Shown piece by piece: positions 18,646 to 28,142 of a stretch of 64,000 bases of DNA. Numbering within the stretch: the first letter of the stretch is position 1; each line of letters begins with the position of its first letter. The stretch spans positions 1 through 64,000 of the forward strand of contig CASEIN010000052.1 of the NCBI GenBank assembly GCA_949287985.1, read 5' to 3'. The notes beneath the pieces are model-generated. The model did no database searches. It had not been told where the DNA came from and was given only the letters and a program-made list of their open reading frames with translations. Source of the stretch: Mucispirillum schaedleri (lineage in GTDB: Bacteria > Chrysiogenota > Deferribacteres > Deferribacterales > Mucispirillaceae). A program made the translations under genes and the position numbers.

Positions 18646-18915
18646 CTACTTCCTTATGCCTAAAGACTCAATTAATGAGCGATAACGTGGGAAACTTTTC
18701 TTTTTAAGATAATCTAAAAGTTTACGTCTTTTACCAACAAGCATTAATAAACCACGGCGAGAGTGGTGGTCTTTTGGGTGAGATTTAAAGTGTTCATTTA
18801 AATACTCAATACGTGCAGTAAGTAATGCAACCTGCACTTCTGGAGAACCAGTATCTCCATCATGTTGTTTGTAACTGTCAATAACTGACTGTTTCTTATC
18901 TTTATCTATTGCCAT
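18646..18915 (-). CDS. rpsO: 30S ribosomal protein S15
   Basis: This 89-residue protein has the S15 signature ([24 protein letters not shown] and [20 protein letters not shown]). It binds 16S rRNA early in platform assembly. GGAGGTG lies upstream of ATG. It is the first gene of the rpsO-pnp operon. Confidence 0.98.
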   Translation of the reverse strand: MAIDKDKKQSVIDSYKQHDGDTGSPEVQVALLTARIEYLNEHFKSHPKDHHSRRGLLMLVGKRRKLLDYLKKKSFPRYRSLIESLGIRK

Positions 18916-19018
18916 CAGGCACCTCCAAAAGTTAAGTATATATCACATATATATTTATATTACAAGCATTATTATAAAAAATATATATTTTTTTAGAATA
19001 TATAAAAAACTATTTTAC

Positions 19019-19468
19019 CTACTCTTTTACTAATTTATATTTATTTGGCATAATGGTATATATATTAGTATCATCTGCTTTATCTCTGTAATATCCATAA
19101 ACGTATGCTTTATCATCATCAATATACTTTATCTTTAATATGTAGTTAGATAATGTCCCTTCTTCTTCACCAGATATATTTATTATGTATTCTTTACTTT
19201 TTTTATCATAAGTATGCTTATCTAATGTATATTCCCTTTCAAACATTCCACCGGTAAAAAATACTTTTTTATTTTTGCAGTCTATATGCCATATTTTTTC
19301 ATAAGGCTGTTCATCTGGATAATCAGGAATTTTTGCTACATACCTAATATAGTTATTACCCTGCTTTGTAATACTATAAAACTTATTACATTCTGCCCCT
19401 GCATTATTTGAAGAAGCAAACGCATATACTGGCAGTAATAATATAAATAATACTAAAAATTTTTTCAT
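19019..19468 (-). CDS. Hypothetical secreted protein
   Basis: This 149-residue protein has an N-terminal signal peptide (MKKFLVLFILLLPVYAFAS, likely cleavage after AFA). The rest is a beta-rich domain with two Cys (about residues 27 and 65) that could form a disulfide. The family is not recognised. Its start overlaps the stop of the upstream gene by 4 bases, so the two are coupled and probably work in the same periplasmic or surface process. Confidence 0.65.
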   Translation of the reverse strand: MKKFLVLFILLLPVYAFASSNNAGAECNKFYSITKQGNNYIRYVAKIPDYPDEQPYEKIWHIDCKNKKVFFTGGMFEREYTLDKHTYDKKSKEYIINISGEEEGTLSNYILKIKYIDDDKAYVYGYYRDKADDTNIYTIMPNKYKLVKE

Positions 19469-20583
19469 AAATCACCCTTCATATTATCAATATATTCTCT
19501 ATATATTTTATAATAATCAAAACTTACTTTTTTATTTTTATAATCACTTATTAGTGTATTTTTATTAGCTTCTAATAGTTTTGATAGTTTATTGTATTCA
19601 TCTATTATATTATTTTTTCCTGCATTGCTGGCTACCAAACTGCTTAAATAAAGAGCATTTATTCTTAATTTTAAATATAAATCTTTTGTAGCACTTATGG
19701 CATTATTAATATTCTGCTTATCTCCTAATGCTGTTTTTGTTATTAATATTAAGTTATTATAATATATTCTTTCATCTGATTTTAAGCTTTTTAAATCATT
19801 TAAATTAATCTTATTTACCCTTTCTTTTATTTTATTTCTATTTTCTTCAAAAAATAATGCATCATATAGATTACGTTTGATTTTTTCTGTTGTAGCTAAA
19901 CTTTTATAATTTTTATTGTTTGATTTTATGTAATTACTTACAAAAAATGTGTTTACTATATTATGTTTGTTTTTATATTTATTATAAAGTGATAAGTAAT
20001 CATTATAATCTTTCTTACTTAAATATTTTTCATAATTTTTTAGTGCAACAGGAAAGGTTTTAGATGTTAACTTAAAATAATCAGATATATTATATTTATA
20101 TGCTGCATAAGCTTTGAATACATAGGCCGATAAATGAGTATTTAACATATCTATATCTTCTTCAAAATAATTAGCATTGTCATCATCAGTATAAAATCTA
20201 TTTATACTTGTTTTTTCGATACTTCTCATATAGTTTGTATCATTTAACAGCATATATGCAGTATTTAAATACATATAATAATAGACAGCTTCACCCATAG
20301 GAAGCCTATCTCCCAGTGTTTCTTCCTCATTATTGATTTCTAATATTTCATTTATTGCTTTCTGTCTTAAATTATCATCGTTATTTTGGCTAAATTCATA
20401 GGCATTTTTAAAGTTTGATATAATTAAATTTTTATCATCACATGTAGTAGTCCCTTTACAGTCGGGCTCATATTTCTTATATAGTTCTTTTATTGCTTTA
20501 TTTGCAAGTTTATCTAGCTGCTCATCTTTTGCAAAAGAAAGAAAAGGTATTAATAAAATAAATATCACTAAGTATTTTTTCAT
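19465..20583 (-). CDS. Hypothetical periplasmic helical protein
   Basis: This 372-residue protein has a signal peptide (MKKYLVIFILLIPFLSFA) and a long alpha-helical, Asn/Lys/Tyr-rich mature part that looks like a degenerate helical-repeat scaffold. Two Cys (CKGTTTCDD, about residues 43-49) lie close together near the N-terminus. I do not recognise it. It is the first gene of a two-gene unit with the 149-residue secreted protein. Confidence 0.65.
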   Translation of the reverse strand: MKKYLVIFILLIPFLSFAKDEQLDKLANKAIKELYKKYEPDCKGTTTCDDKNLIISNFKNAYEFSQNNDDNLRQKAINEILEINNEEETLGDRLPMGEAVYYYMYLNTAYMLLNDTNYMRSIEKTSINRFYTDDDNANYFEEDIDMLNTHLSAYVFKAYAAYKYNISDYFKLTSKTFPVALKNYEKYLSKKDYNDYLSLYNKYKNKHNIVNTFFVSNYIKSNNKNYKSLATTEKIKRNLYDALFFEENRNKIKERVNKINLNDLKSLKSDERIYYNNLILITKTALGDKQNINNAISATKDLYLKLRINALYLSSLVASNAGKNNIIDEYNKLSKLLEANKNTLISDYKNKKVSFDYYKIYREYIDNMKGDL

Positions 20584-20658
20584 ATACTTTCTCCCTCTCC
20601 ATAATTATATGAAATATTTTTAATAGTATAACAATATTACCTGATTTTATCAACAAAA

Positions 20659-20685
20659 AAAGGCTCATACATAATATGAGCCTTT
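20659..20685 (-). terminator. Intrinsic terminator after the DUF302 gene
   Basis: The stem AAAGGCTCATA / TATGAGCCTTT is followed on the minus strand by a run of T. Confidence 0.85.
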
Positions 20686-20708
20686 AAGATATTAAGCAAA
20701 TTATTAGC

Positions 20709-21164
20709 TTATTTATTTACGTTTTCAACCATTTTAGCAAGCATGCCAGTAACACCTTTAATAAATGGATGGTCTTTAGCACCTTTATAGTTGCTTGCAA
20801 TATCAGCAGGGTTTACATAAGAAATGTAAACTTTACCTTTATCTTCAAAAACTAAAACTTTTAAAGGAAGGTCAATAGCTGCTTGTGGATAAGCTGCCAT
20901 AAATTTAGAACCAGCAGCAGGGTTACCAAAAATAAATAATGTTGCTTTACCCATTTGGCCGCCTGCTTTTTTTGCATTTGCCTGGTGGTCAATTTCATTA
21001 AATAATGTAGCCTGCTTATTGTTTTTAATGCAGGTTTTTACTTTTGCTACTGTTGTTTTAAAGTCATGTTTACTTTCAGTAACAATTACATGGTCTGCTG
21101 CAAATGAAAGAACAGCAAAACCTAATAAAAATACAGCAACTGATAAAAATTTAAATAATTTCAT
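20709..21164 (-). CDS. Secreted DUF302 protein
   Basis: This 151-residue protein has a signal peptide (to about AAD, residue 23) and a single DUF302 domain. The family pattern is visible: HDFKTTVAKVKTCI, a beta strand with FNEIDHQANAKKAG, then ATLFIFGNPAAGSKFM and DLPLKVLVFEDKGKVYISYVNP. The biochemical role is unknown. Relatives are common in sulfur- and anaerobic-metabolism settings. It has its own terminator. Confidence 0.88.
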   Translation of the reverse strand: MKLFKFLSVAVFLLGFAVLSFAADHVIVTESKHDFKTTVAKVKTCIKNNKQATLFNEIDHQANAKKAGGQMGKATLFIFGNPAAGSKFMAAYPQAAIDLPLKVLVFEDKGKVYISYVNPADIASNYKGAKDHPFIKGVTGMLAKMVENVNK

Positions 21165-21291
21165 TTTATCGCACTCCTTTTTATATAATTTAAATATTTA
21201 CTATCACATCGTAATAGGATTGTCAAATCCGATTATTAAAATATCATATTTTCTACACAATTATAGTAATTATTACTATTTTCAATAAAAA

Positions 21292-22185
21292 TTATATTAA
21301 TACCATTTTTAATTTTAAAGGAAATGAAGAATTTTCTATACGTTCTGCCACAGCAATTAAGTTACTTTTATTATCCATAATAAAAAAATTATCACCATCA
21401 TGTTCTATTGGTAAATGAATATATAGAGAATGGTTTGGTGATATACCATTTTTTATGTGTTTTATGGCGCTGTCCTTAATAACTGCCCTGCCCCAGTCTA
21501 AAAGTTCATATACTGGTGTAACAGCCTGTTGAATACTGCCATTTTCAACCATACTTTCAAGCTGACTTATTTTATGAGATTTTTGAGATAAAAAAATGCC
21601 GTTAGCGGAACGAATAAGACCACTCATTACAGCCCCACAGCCTAAACGCTCACCCATTGTATTAATAATACTTCTTATATAAGTGCCTTTTCCACAGGAT
21701 ACTCTAATTATTCCTAATGGGTATTCATAGTTAAGCAGTGTATTTGAATAAATATCCATTTCTCTGCTTCCTGCATCTTCTATTTCGCCTTTTCTAGCAA
21801 GCTTATATGCACGAACACCATTTATTTTTTTAGCAGAATATGCAGGAACAGTTAATGATATTTTACCTGTTAACTCTGAAAGCACACTTTCTATCTGGCT
21901 TTTTTCCACTACCATATCAGATACTTTTTCCAGCTCTGATGTATTATCATAACTTACACTTTTTACACCAAGCATAAATTCTGCCACATACTCTTTATCA
22001 ACACTGGAAATATAGTCTGAAAATCTTGTAGCATAACCTATACAGATTGGAAGCACACCTTCAGCCATAGGGTCTAATGTGCCAAGATGGCCGCATTTTG
22101 ATACATTTAATAATCTGCGAATTTTTGCAACTACATCAAATGAAGTAACACCTGATTCCTTATAGACGTTTATTACACCATTCAT
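21292..22185 (-). CDS. truB: tRNA pseudouridine(55) synthase
   Basis: This 297-residue enzyme isomerises U55 in the T-loop of tRNAs. The catalytic Asp lies in KCGHLGTLDPMAEGVLPICIGYATR (near residue 43). A KINGVRAYKLARKGE block and a C-terminal PUA-like part complete it. Its start overlaps the rbfA stop by 4 bases, the usual end of the rimP-nusA-infB operon. Confidence 0.96.
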   Translation of the reverse strand: MNGVINVYKESGVTSFDVVAKIRRLLNVSKCGHLGTLDPMAEGVLPICIGYATRFSDYISSVDKEYVAEFMLGVKSVSYDNTSELEKVSDMVVEKSQIESVLSELTGKISLTVPAYSAKKINGVRAYKLARKGEIEDAGSREMDIYSNTLLNYEYPLGIIRVSCGKGTYIRSIINTMGERLGCGAVMSGLIRSANGIFLSQKSHKISQLESMVENGSIQQAVTPVYELLDWGRAVIKDSAIKHIKNGISPNHSLYIHLPIEHDGDNFFIMDNKSNLIAVAERIENSSFPLKLKMVLI

Positions 22186-22535
22186 TCATGGTTTTCCTTT
22201 TCTATTAATGATAAAAGACTATCTATCTTATCTGCTTCCTGCCTTGAATCATCTATACAGAATTCCAACTTTGGAACTTTTTTCATGCGAACAGATTTTA
22301 ATATTTCCTTACGGATAAATACTGCTGAACGCTCTAAACCTGCTTGTATTCCTTTTACTGCATCTGTATTATATGTAGTCCAGTATATTCTTGCAATATC
22401 TAAATCTACACTAACTTTTACTAAAGTTATAACCACATCTTTTACTTTTGGGTCATGAACATCATCTCGTATAACACGAGCAACTTCCTGCCTTATTAAT
22501 TCTGCAACACGTTTCGTGCGTAAAGTTTCCTGCAT
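22182..22535 (-). CDS. rbfA: 30S ribosome-binding factor
   Basis: This 117-residue KH-like protein matures the 16S rRNA 5' end and helps in cold adaptation. The RxxrvaeLIrqEVArvI start, the DPKVKDVVITLVKVSVDLDIARIYW core and the RMKKVPKLEFCIDDS block are present. It sits between infB (1 base gap) and truB (4-base overlap). Confidence 0.95.
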   Translation of the reverse strand: MQETLRTKRVAELIRQEVARVIRDDVHDPKVKDVVITLVKVSVDLDIARIYWTTYNTDAVKGIQAGLERSAVFIRKEILKSVRMKKVPKLEFCIDDSRQEADKIDSLLSLIEKENHE

Positions 22536-22536
22536 A

Positions 22537-25434
22537 CTACTTCTCTTTTTCTGCCCTTTCTACATCTTCTAATGTTCTTTTTTCTTCAACTACTTCATAT
22601 ACTTCCAAAACATCATTTTCTTTAATATCTTGGTATTTTTCAATAGTTAAGCCGCATTCATAACCTGCTACAACTTCTTTTGCATCATCTGTAAAACGTT
22701 TTAAAGAACTTAGTTTTCCATCAAATATTACAATAGAATCCCTAATTACCCTAACATTTGAGTTTCTAGTAACTTTACCGTCTACCACAAAACAGCCTGC
22801 AATTTTACCAATTTTAGGTGCAGAGAAAATTTGACGAATTTCCACATGACCTATAATATTTTCTTTCATTTCTGGAGATAATAAACCTTCTAATGCAAGT
22901 TTTACATCATCTATTGCTTTATAAATTACAGAGTAAAGCTCAATATCTACTTTTTCTCTTTCTGCTGCCTGTTTTGCTTTTGCATCAGGTCGCACATTAA
23001 AGCCTATAATAATAGCGTTAGATGCCACAGCTAATGATACGTCAGATTCATTAATAGCACCGATACCATCATGAATAATATTAACTTTTACTTCTTTATT
23101 AGAAAGTTTTAAAAGTGATGAAGATAATGCTTCTAATGAGCCTTGTGCATCAGCTTTTAATACAATATTTAATTCTTTTAATTCCCCTTCCTGCATTTTG
23201 CTAAAGAAATCAGCTAAAGATAATTTGCCCCTATCTGCCATTTGCTGTTCTTTTGCAATTTTTGCCCTTAATTCTGTAACTTGTTTTGCTGTTTTTTCAT
23301 CTGTTACAATAAATTTTTCGCCAGCTTCAGGAAGTTCACTAAAACCCATAACTTCAGCAGGTATAGAAAGCCCTGCATCTTTTATAGATAAGCCTTTATA
23401 GTTAAACATAGCCCTAACTTTACCAAATTGAGAACCAGAAATAAATGTATCACCTTTTCTAAGTGTTCCATTTTTCACTAAAACTGTAGCAACAGGTCCT
23501 TTTTGTTTATCAAGACGGCTTTCAATTACAACACCTTCTGCAGGTCTGTGTGGGTTTCCTTTTAAATCAAGCATTTCTGCTTCTAATAAAACTCTATCAA
23601 GTAAATCATCAATATGTAATCGTTTTTTAGCAGATATTTCTTGGAATTGGTATTCACCACCCCATTCTTCTGGTATAATACCATACTCTGCTAACTGCTG
23701 CTTAACCCTGTCAGGATTTGCACCATCTTTATCTATTTTATTAATTGCAACTACTATTCTAACACCTGCTGCTTTTGCATGGTCGATAGCTTCTTTTGTT
23801 TGTGGTTTAACACCATCATCTGCTGCAACAACTAATATTACAATATCAGTAAGTAATGCACCACGAGCACGAAGTGTTGTAAAAGCTTCATGACCTGGCG
23901 TATCTAAAAATGTAACTGTTCCATTACTGCATTCAACTTCATAAGCACCAATATGCTGAGTAATACCACCTGCTTCACCTGATACAACACTTGTAGAACG
24001 GATTGCATCTAATAAAGAAGTTTTACCATGGTCAACGTGCCCCATAACTGTAACAATTGGTGGACGTTTTTCTAAATCTTCCTCTTTATCTTCATATACT
24101 GGTAAAAGGTCGTCTTCTGTAATAGTTTTAACTGTTACATCAACTCCATACTCTATCCCTAAAAGCTGGGCACTTTCTGCATCAATAGACTGGTTTACAT
24201 TTGCCATAATGCCCATAGAAAAAAGTTTCTTAATAAGCTCTGTAGTTTTAACACCTATTAAAGCACCAAATTCAGATATTACTATATATTCCCCAATTTC
24301 TACTTTTTCAGGGCGAACAAACGCTTTAACTTGAGTTTTATCCTGCTTTTTGTGAGCTTTTTTATTTGCTTTATTTTTATTAAACCCACCTGATTTTACC
24401 TGCCTGTCTGTATCTACATCAAGTAAGTCAGATATATCAATATTAGGTGAAATTGTTGGAGTATTTTCAACTTCACTTTCAATACTTAATTCGTCCATAC
24501 CTTCATTAATAGTTTTAATCCAGCTTTTTGAACGTTTACCATCTTTTTTATTTTTTGGTTTTTTGTTTTCTTTTTCTTTATCTTTATTATCGTCTTCTTT
24601 CTTTTTAACTATTCTTTTTCTATCTTCATCACCAGTCATAAATACATTATCACTAGATAATCTTGACTGGCTCATTGATGATGATTTACTGCCCTTTCCA
24701 TCACGGAATTTATCGCCTGATGCATCTTTATCCTGAGAAAAACGTTTGTCTTTATCTTTAAAGCCTTGTTTATCCCCTTTATCATTTCTATCTTTATTAA
24801 ATTTGCCTTTATCACCCTGTTTATTTTTGTCTTTATTAAAAGGTTTATCCTTTCTGTCATCATTCCTTTGTTCTTTTGGACGGTCATTATTTTTAGGTGC
24901 AGGCTTATTGTCTTGTTTTGGCTGCGCATTTTCTTTTGGTTTAGCAGTATTTTGAACCTGTGGCTGTTCTTTTACGGCATTATTTTTTTGTTCTGCATGT
25001 TGGTTTTGTGGCTTTGCTGCTTGTTTTTCGGCTGGTTTTTCATTGTTAGAAGCATGTTCTGCACGTTCTTTATTATATTCTTCTCTTTCTTTATCAACTT
25101 TATGCACTTGCTGGTCAAGACGTTTTTTACGCTGTTCAAGTTCTTCTTTACTAATTTTAATACTTGGACCACCTTGCCCTGAACCACCTTTATTATTAAC
25201 AATTACTTCTTTACTCTTTACGCCCTTTTTAAAACGCTCCCTTGCTTTTTGAAGCATTTCCTGACGTTTATCAAGCTGACCTCTTTTATCAAAACCTGCT
25301 GCAACAATATCATCTTCTGTAACATTATCATTACCATTTGTTACTTTAACTCCTGAAGCTTGAAAAGTTTTGATAACTTCTTCCACACTTAAACCAGCAT
25401 TTTTTGCCACATCGCTAACTTTTTTTACAGCCAT
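22537..25434 (-). CDS. infB: Translation initiation factor IF-2
   Basis: This 965-residue GTPase places initiator tRNA on the 30S subunit. In order it has an N-terminal IF2_N domain (residues 1-50), a long Lys/Asp/Asn/Gln-rich linker (about 85-320), a second IF2_N-like part and the G domain with GHVDHGKT near residue 463, DTPGHEAF and NKID. Domains II-IV follow. The low-complexity linker explains several overlapping spurious frames in this stretch. The start overlaps the end of ylxR by 20 bases. Confidence 0.97.
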   Translation of the reverse strand: MAVKKVSDVAKNAGLSVEEVIKTFQASGVKVTNGNDNVTEDDIVAAGFDKRGQLDKRQEMLQKARERFKKGVKSKEVIVNNKGGSGQGGPSIKISKEELEQRKKRLDQQVHKVDKEREEYNKERAEHASNNEKPAEKQAAKPQNQHAEQKNNAVKEQPQVQNTAKPKENAQPKQDNKPAPKNNDRPKEQRNDDRKDKPFNKDKNKQGDKGKFNKDRNDKGDKQGFKDKDKRFSQDKDASGDKFRDGKGSKSSSMSQSRLSSDNVFMTGDEDRKRIVKKKEDDNKDKEKENKKPKNKKDGKRSKSWIKTINEGMDELSIESEVENTPTISPNIDISDLLDVDTDRQVKSGGFNKNKANKKAHKKQDKTQVKAFVRPEKVEIGEYIVISEFGALIGVKTTELIKKLFSMGIMANVNQSIDAESAQLLGIEYGVDVTVKTITEDDLLPVYEDKEEDLEKRPPIVTVMGHVDHGKTSLLDAIRSTSVVSGEAGGITQHIGAYEVECSNGTVTFLDTPGHEAFTTLRARGALLTDIVILVVAADDGVKPQTKEAIDHAKAAGVRIVVAINKIDKDGANPDRVKQQLAEYGIIPEEWGGEYQFQEISAKKRLHIDDLLDRVLLEAEMLDLKGNPHRPAEGVVIESRLDKQKGPVATVLVKNGTLRKGDTFISGSQFGKVRAMFNYKGLSIKDAGLSIPAEVMGFSELPEAGEKFIVTDEKTAKQVTELRAKIAKEQQMADRGKLSLADFFSKMQEGELKELNIVLKADAQGSLEALSSSLLKLSNKEVKVNIIHDGIGAINESDVSLAVASNAIIIGFNVRPDAKAKQAAEREKVDIELYSVIYKAIDDVKLALEGLLSPEMKENIIGHVEIRQIFSAPKIGKIAGCFVVDGKVTRNSNVRVIRDSIVIFDGKLSSLKRFTDDAKEVVAGYECGLTIEKYQDIKENDVLEVYEVVEEKRTLEDVERAEKEK

Positions 25435-25930
25435 TTAATTCTCCATTAAAACCGTCAATATCTATTATTATATTTTTATAATTTAATAACCTTTGAGCAG
25501 TATTTTTATTTAATACAACACTCATTCTACTGCTGCCATTATACAGCACACTACTTACAGGGATAACCTGCCCACTGTAATTTTCTATACTGCCTTTATG
25601 TAAAAGCAAACCATTATAATTATCTATACAACTTTCATCTATACTGTTATTTTCAAATAAATTACTAATTATAAAAGATAATTCTTTTAAAACTGCATTG
25701 AAAATAATAGTTTTATTATCTTTTATTTCTGCATTAATATATTTATAAACAGATTGTTTTTTTAATACCCTGCTAATACATTTTATATTTTGGCATACAT
25801 AAAAACTGCGAAAATTTTTATTCTGGTAAAAATCAAAGCATAATAACGGAAGATTAATCCTTAAAAGCTTTGATTTTTCAGTTTTTATACCACAGTATGC
25901 ACAAGTGCGTATATTATTAGGTTTAGACAA
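25415..25930 (-). CDS. YlxR-like (DUF448) RNA-binding protein
   Basis: The N-terminal part (about residues 8-75) follows the YlxR pattern: RTCAYCGIKTEKSKLLRI, then SFYVCQNIKCISRVLKK, with four Cys. A C-terminal extension of about 90 residues (divergent, Asn/Ile-rich) makes it longer than usual YlxR proteins (about 90-100). Its position between nusA and infB supports the call. YlxR is thought to influence RNase P or transcription. The role of the extension is unknown. Confidence 0.75.
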   Translation of the reverse strand: MSKPNNIRTCAYCGIKTEKSKLLRINLPLLCFDFYQNKNFRSFYVCQNIKCISRVLKKQSVYKYINAEIKDNKTIIFNAVLKELSFIISNLFENNSIDESCIDNYNGLLLHKGSIENYSGQVIPVSSVLYNGSSRMSVVLNKNTAQRLLNYKNIIIDIDGFNGELNGCKKS

Positions 25931-25953
25931 AAAACATTACCTTTTATAAATAA

Positions 25954-27261
25954 TTATTCTTCATCATCTAGTTCTTCAAGTTTAGCTGTTAAGTAATCAA
26001 TGGCTGCATTAATTACACCAACTGCTGCATCTTCATCAATTTCAAGTGCTGAAACTATTTCATCAACACTAGCACTAGATAATTTTTCTAAATCATCAAT
26101 ACCACGTTCAATAAGTTTTGCAATCATAGTATGGTCTAAAGCCTCTAAATTTTCTAAATTATAAAGCTCATAGAACGCTTTTAATTCCTGCTCCTGCTCT
26201 TCTAAACGGCTTGTTCTAATTTCAGCATATTCGCTTTCTTTTAAAACATCTAAACGCCATTCTGTTAAAATAGCAGCAAGACGAACATTTTGTCCTTTCT
26301 TACCTATTGCAAGTGATAACTGGTCATCAGGAACTACAATTTCTATTGTTTTATCATCTTCTATAATATTTGTTAAAAGCACATTTGCAGGGCTGATAGC
26401 ATTGCAAACATATTTAACAGGGTCTGCAGACCATTCTATAACATCAATTTTTTCTTTTTTAAGTTCATCTGAAATAGTTGATATTCTTGCACCCTTAACA
26501 CCAATACATGCACCCACTGGGTCAATATTAGAGTTAGTAGAATATACTGCCACTTTTGCTCTATCTCCCGGCTCCCTTGCTGCACCTTTAACTTCAATAA
26601 TACCTTCAAATACTTCAGGAATTTCTGCTTCAAATAATTTTTTCAAGAAATTAGGGTGAGTTCTTGAAAGCACAAGCTGTGGCCAGCCTTTTACTAGCTT
26701 AATATCTAAAAGTAACGCACGAACATAATCATTACGGTTGAAAAATTCGCCTGGAATCATTTCTTTTTTAGGTAATATTGCTTCAGTTTTACCAATATTT
26801 ATAATAATATTATCTCTATCAGTTTTTAAGATTGTGCCGTTAACTATTTCACCAATTTTACTTTGGAAATCATCTAAAATAACTTGTTTTTCAGCATCTT
26901 TTAATTTTTCAATTAATTTTTGTTTTGCCACAAGTGCAGACTGCCTGCCTAATGCCTCCAAAGTTGTTGGCACCATTAAAATATCACCATATTGTGGGTT
27001 GTCTTTATATTCTTTAGCTTCATCAACAGTGATTTCATACCAGTTGCTGATATTTGTTTCTGATACTTCTTTAGGGATAAGTATGTTTATTAAACCCCTG
27101 TCTAAATCAACAGATACTTCAGGCTCTAAATATTTGCCTATTTTTTTATATGTAGCAGCAACAATTGCCTCATGTAATGCTTGAGTTAATATATCCCTTG
27201 ATATACCTTTTTCTCTGCCTAAATCTTCAGCTGCTTTAATAAATTCTTTACTACTTATCAT
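25954..27261 (-). CDS. nusA: Transcription termination/antitermination factor NusA
   Basis: This protein of about 435 residues has an N-terminal RNA-polymerase-binding domain, S1 (IGEIVNGTILKTDRDNIIINIG), KH1 (DPVGACIGVKGARISTISDEL), KH2 (SLAIGKKGQNVRLAAIL) and a short helix-hairpin-helix C-terminus ending in acidic residues. I prefer the second of two adjacent ATG codons (27261), because GGAGGA abuts the first one. It lies 5 bases behind rimP. Confidence 0.96.
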   Translation of the reverse strand: MISSKEFIKAAEDLGREKGISRDILTQALHEAIVAATYKKIGKYLEPEVSVDLDRGLINILIPKEVSETNISNWYEITVDEAKEYKDNPQYGDILMVPTTLEALGRQSALVAKQKLIEKLKDAEKQVILDDFQSKIGEIVNGTILKTDRDNIIINIGKTEAILPKKEMIPGEFFNRNDYVRALLLDIKLVKGWPQLVLSRTHPNFLKKLFEAEIPEVFEGIIEVKGAAREPGDRAKVAVYSTNSNIDPVGACIGVKGARISTISDELKKEKIDVIEWSADPVKYVCNAISPANVLLTNIIEDDKTIEIVVPDDQLSLAIGKKGQNVRLAAILTEWRLDVLKESEYAEIRTSRLEEQEQELKAFYELYNLENLEALDHTMIAKLIERGIDDLEKLSSASVDEIVSALEIDEDAAVGVINAAIDYLTAKLEELDDEE

Positions 27262-27269
27262 CATTCCTC

Positions 27270-27740
27270 CTAAAATTCATATTCAATTCTAGCTTTTGCA
27301 ACATCTGAAACATTAATATCAAACTCTGCACTTTCTTCTTTTATATATATGTGAATGATACCATCATCACATGAAATTACTTTACCTTTATAACGTTTAC
27401 GGCCATCTGATGCCTTAGTTTTTGTTTCAAAATAAACAAGCTTGTTTATACACTTTTTAAAATCCTGCTCTGTTACAAGTTTTTTTTCAGGACCGGGGCT
27501 TGATACTTCAAAATTATATGATTTACATTTTATTTCATATTCATGAGTATCTAACCATTTAGATAAATCCCTGCTTATTTTTGAGCATGTATCTAATGAT
27601 GTATCTTCCCCATCAATAGTAACCCTTAAAATATTGGACTTACGCTCTGTTTTAAAAGATATATCCTGCACTTGACAGTTATATTTACCTGCCACCTTTT
27701 CTGCAAATTCCTTAAATTCTTTTGGTATATATAAACCCAA
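27270..27740 (-). CDS. rimP: Ribosome maturation factor RimP
   Basis: This 156-residue protein is needed for 30S maturation. It shows the conserved LRVTIDGEDTSLDTCSKISRDLSKWLD and YNFEVSSPGPEKKL blocks. The start is TTG at 27740, with AGGAG 6 bases upstream. It is the first gene of the rimP-nusA-ylxR-infB-rbfA-truB operon and lies behind a hairpin-rich leader. Confidence 0.94.
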   Translation of the reverse strand: MGLYIPKEFKEFAEKVAGKYNCQVQDISFKTERKSNILRVTIDGEDTSLDTCSKISRDLSKWLDTHEYEIKCKSYNFEVSSPGPEKKLVTEQDFKKCINKLVYFETKTKASDGRKRYKGKVISCDDGIIHIYIKEESAEFDINVSDVAKARIEYEF

Positions 27741-27935
27741 TATTTACTCCTAAACATAAAAATAGGCGGGAATAACCCGCCTAACTACATCTTTTAATGG
27801 TAAAAAACATTAAAAGAATAATTACAACAAGAAATATCTTATAAAAGATATTGCAAGCACATAAGCAAATAAATACTTATGAACGGAAAAATAGGAAAAA
27901 CCTATTATAAAGCTATAATAATATAACTTCCGTTG
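27741..27935 (-). promoter_or_regulatory. Hairpin-rich leader of the rimP-nusA-infB operon
   Basis: About 190 bases hold a chain of perfect inverted repeats: AACGGAA/TTCCGTT (27882-27888/27928-27934) enclosing AATAGG/CCTATT and TTATA/TATAA; CATAAG/CTTATG (27860/27876); AATATCTT/AAGATATT (27833/27845); CTTTTAATG/CATTAAAAG (27791/27808); and TAGGCGGG/CCCGCCTA (27763/27776). The last is followed by a short T-rich run and the rimP ribosome site, so it could act as an attenuator. I do not recognise a known class. Confidence 0.6.
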
Positions 27936-27964
27936 CTTATATCACATATTTTTTGATATAGCAA
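27936..27964 (-). promoter_or_regulatory. Possible promoter of the rimP operon
   Basis: On the minus strand, TTGCTA (27964-27959), 17 bases, TATAAG (27941-27936). It would start transcription at the outer stem of the leader. Confidence 0.45.
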
Positions 27965-28142
27965 GCTTTTTTTATATTTTTTATAAAACTTATATGATTA
28001 TTAAAAAAATCTTTATACAAACAGTATGTTATATAAATTATTTTACATATATTAATAATTTAATGGATAACTTATTATATTATATTGAAAATAAATTCAT
28101 AAGTGTATATAATAACAGACTAAAAAATATTGGTGAAATAAT

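Noticed and set aside
24672-25252. Several long frames on both strands over the infB linker
   Set aside because: They are shadows of the Lys/Asn/Asp-rich low-complexity linker of IF-2.
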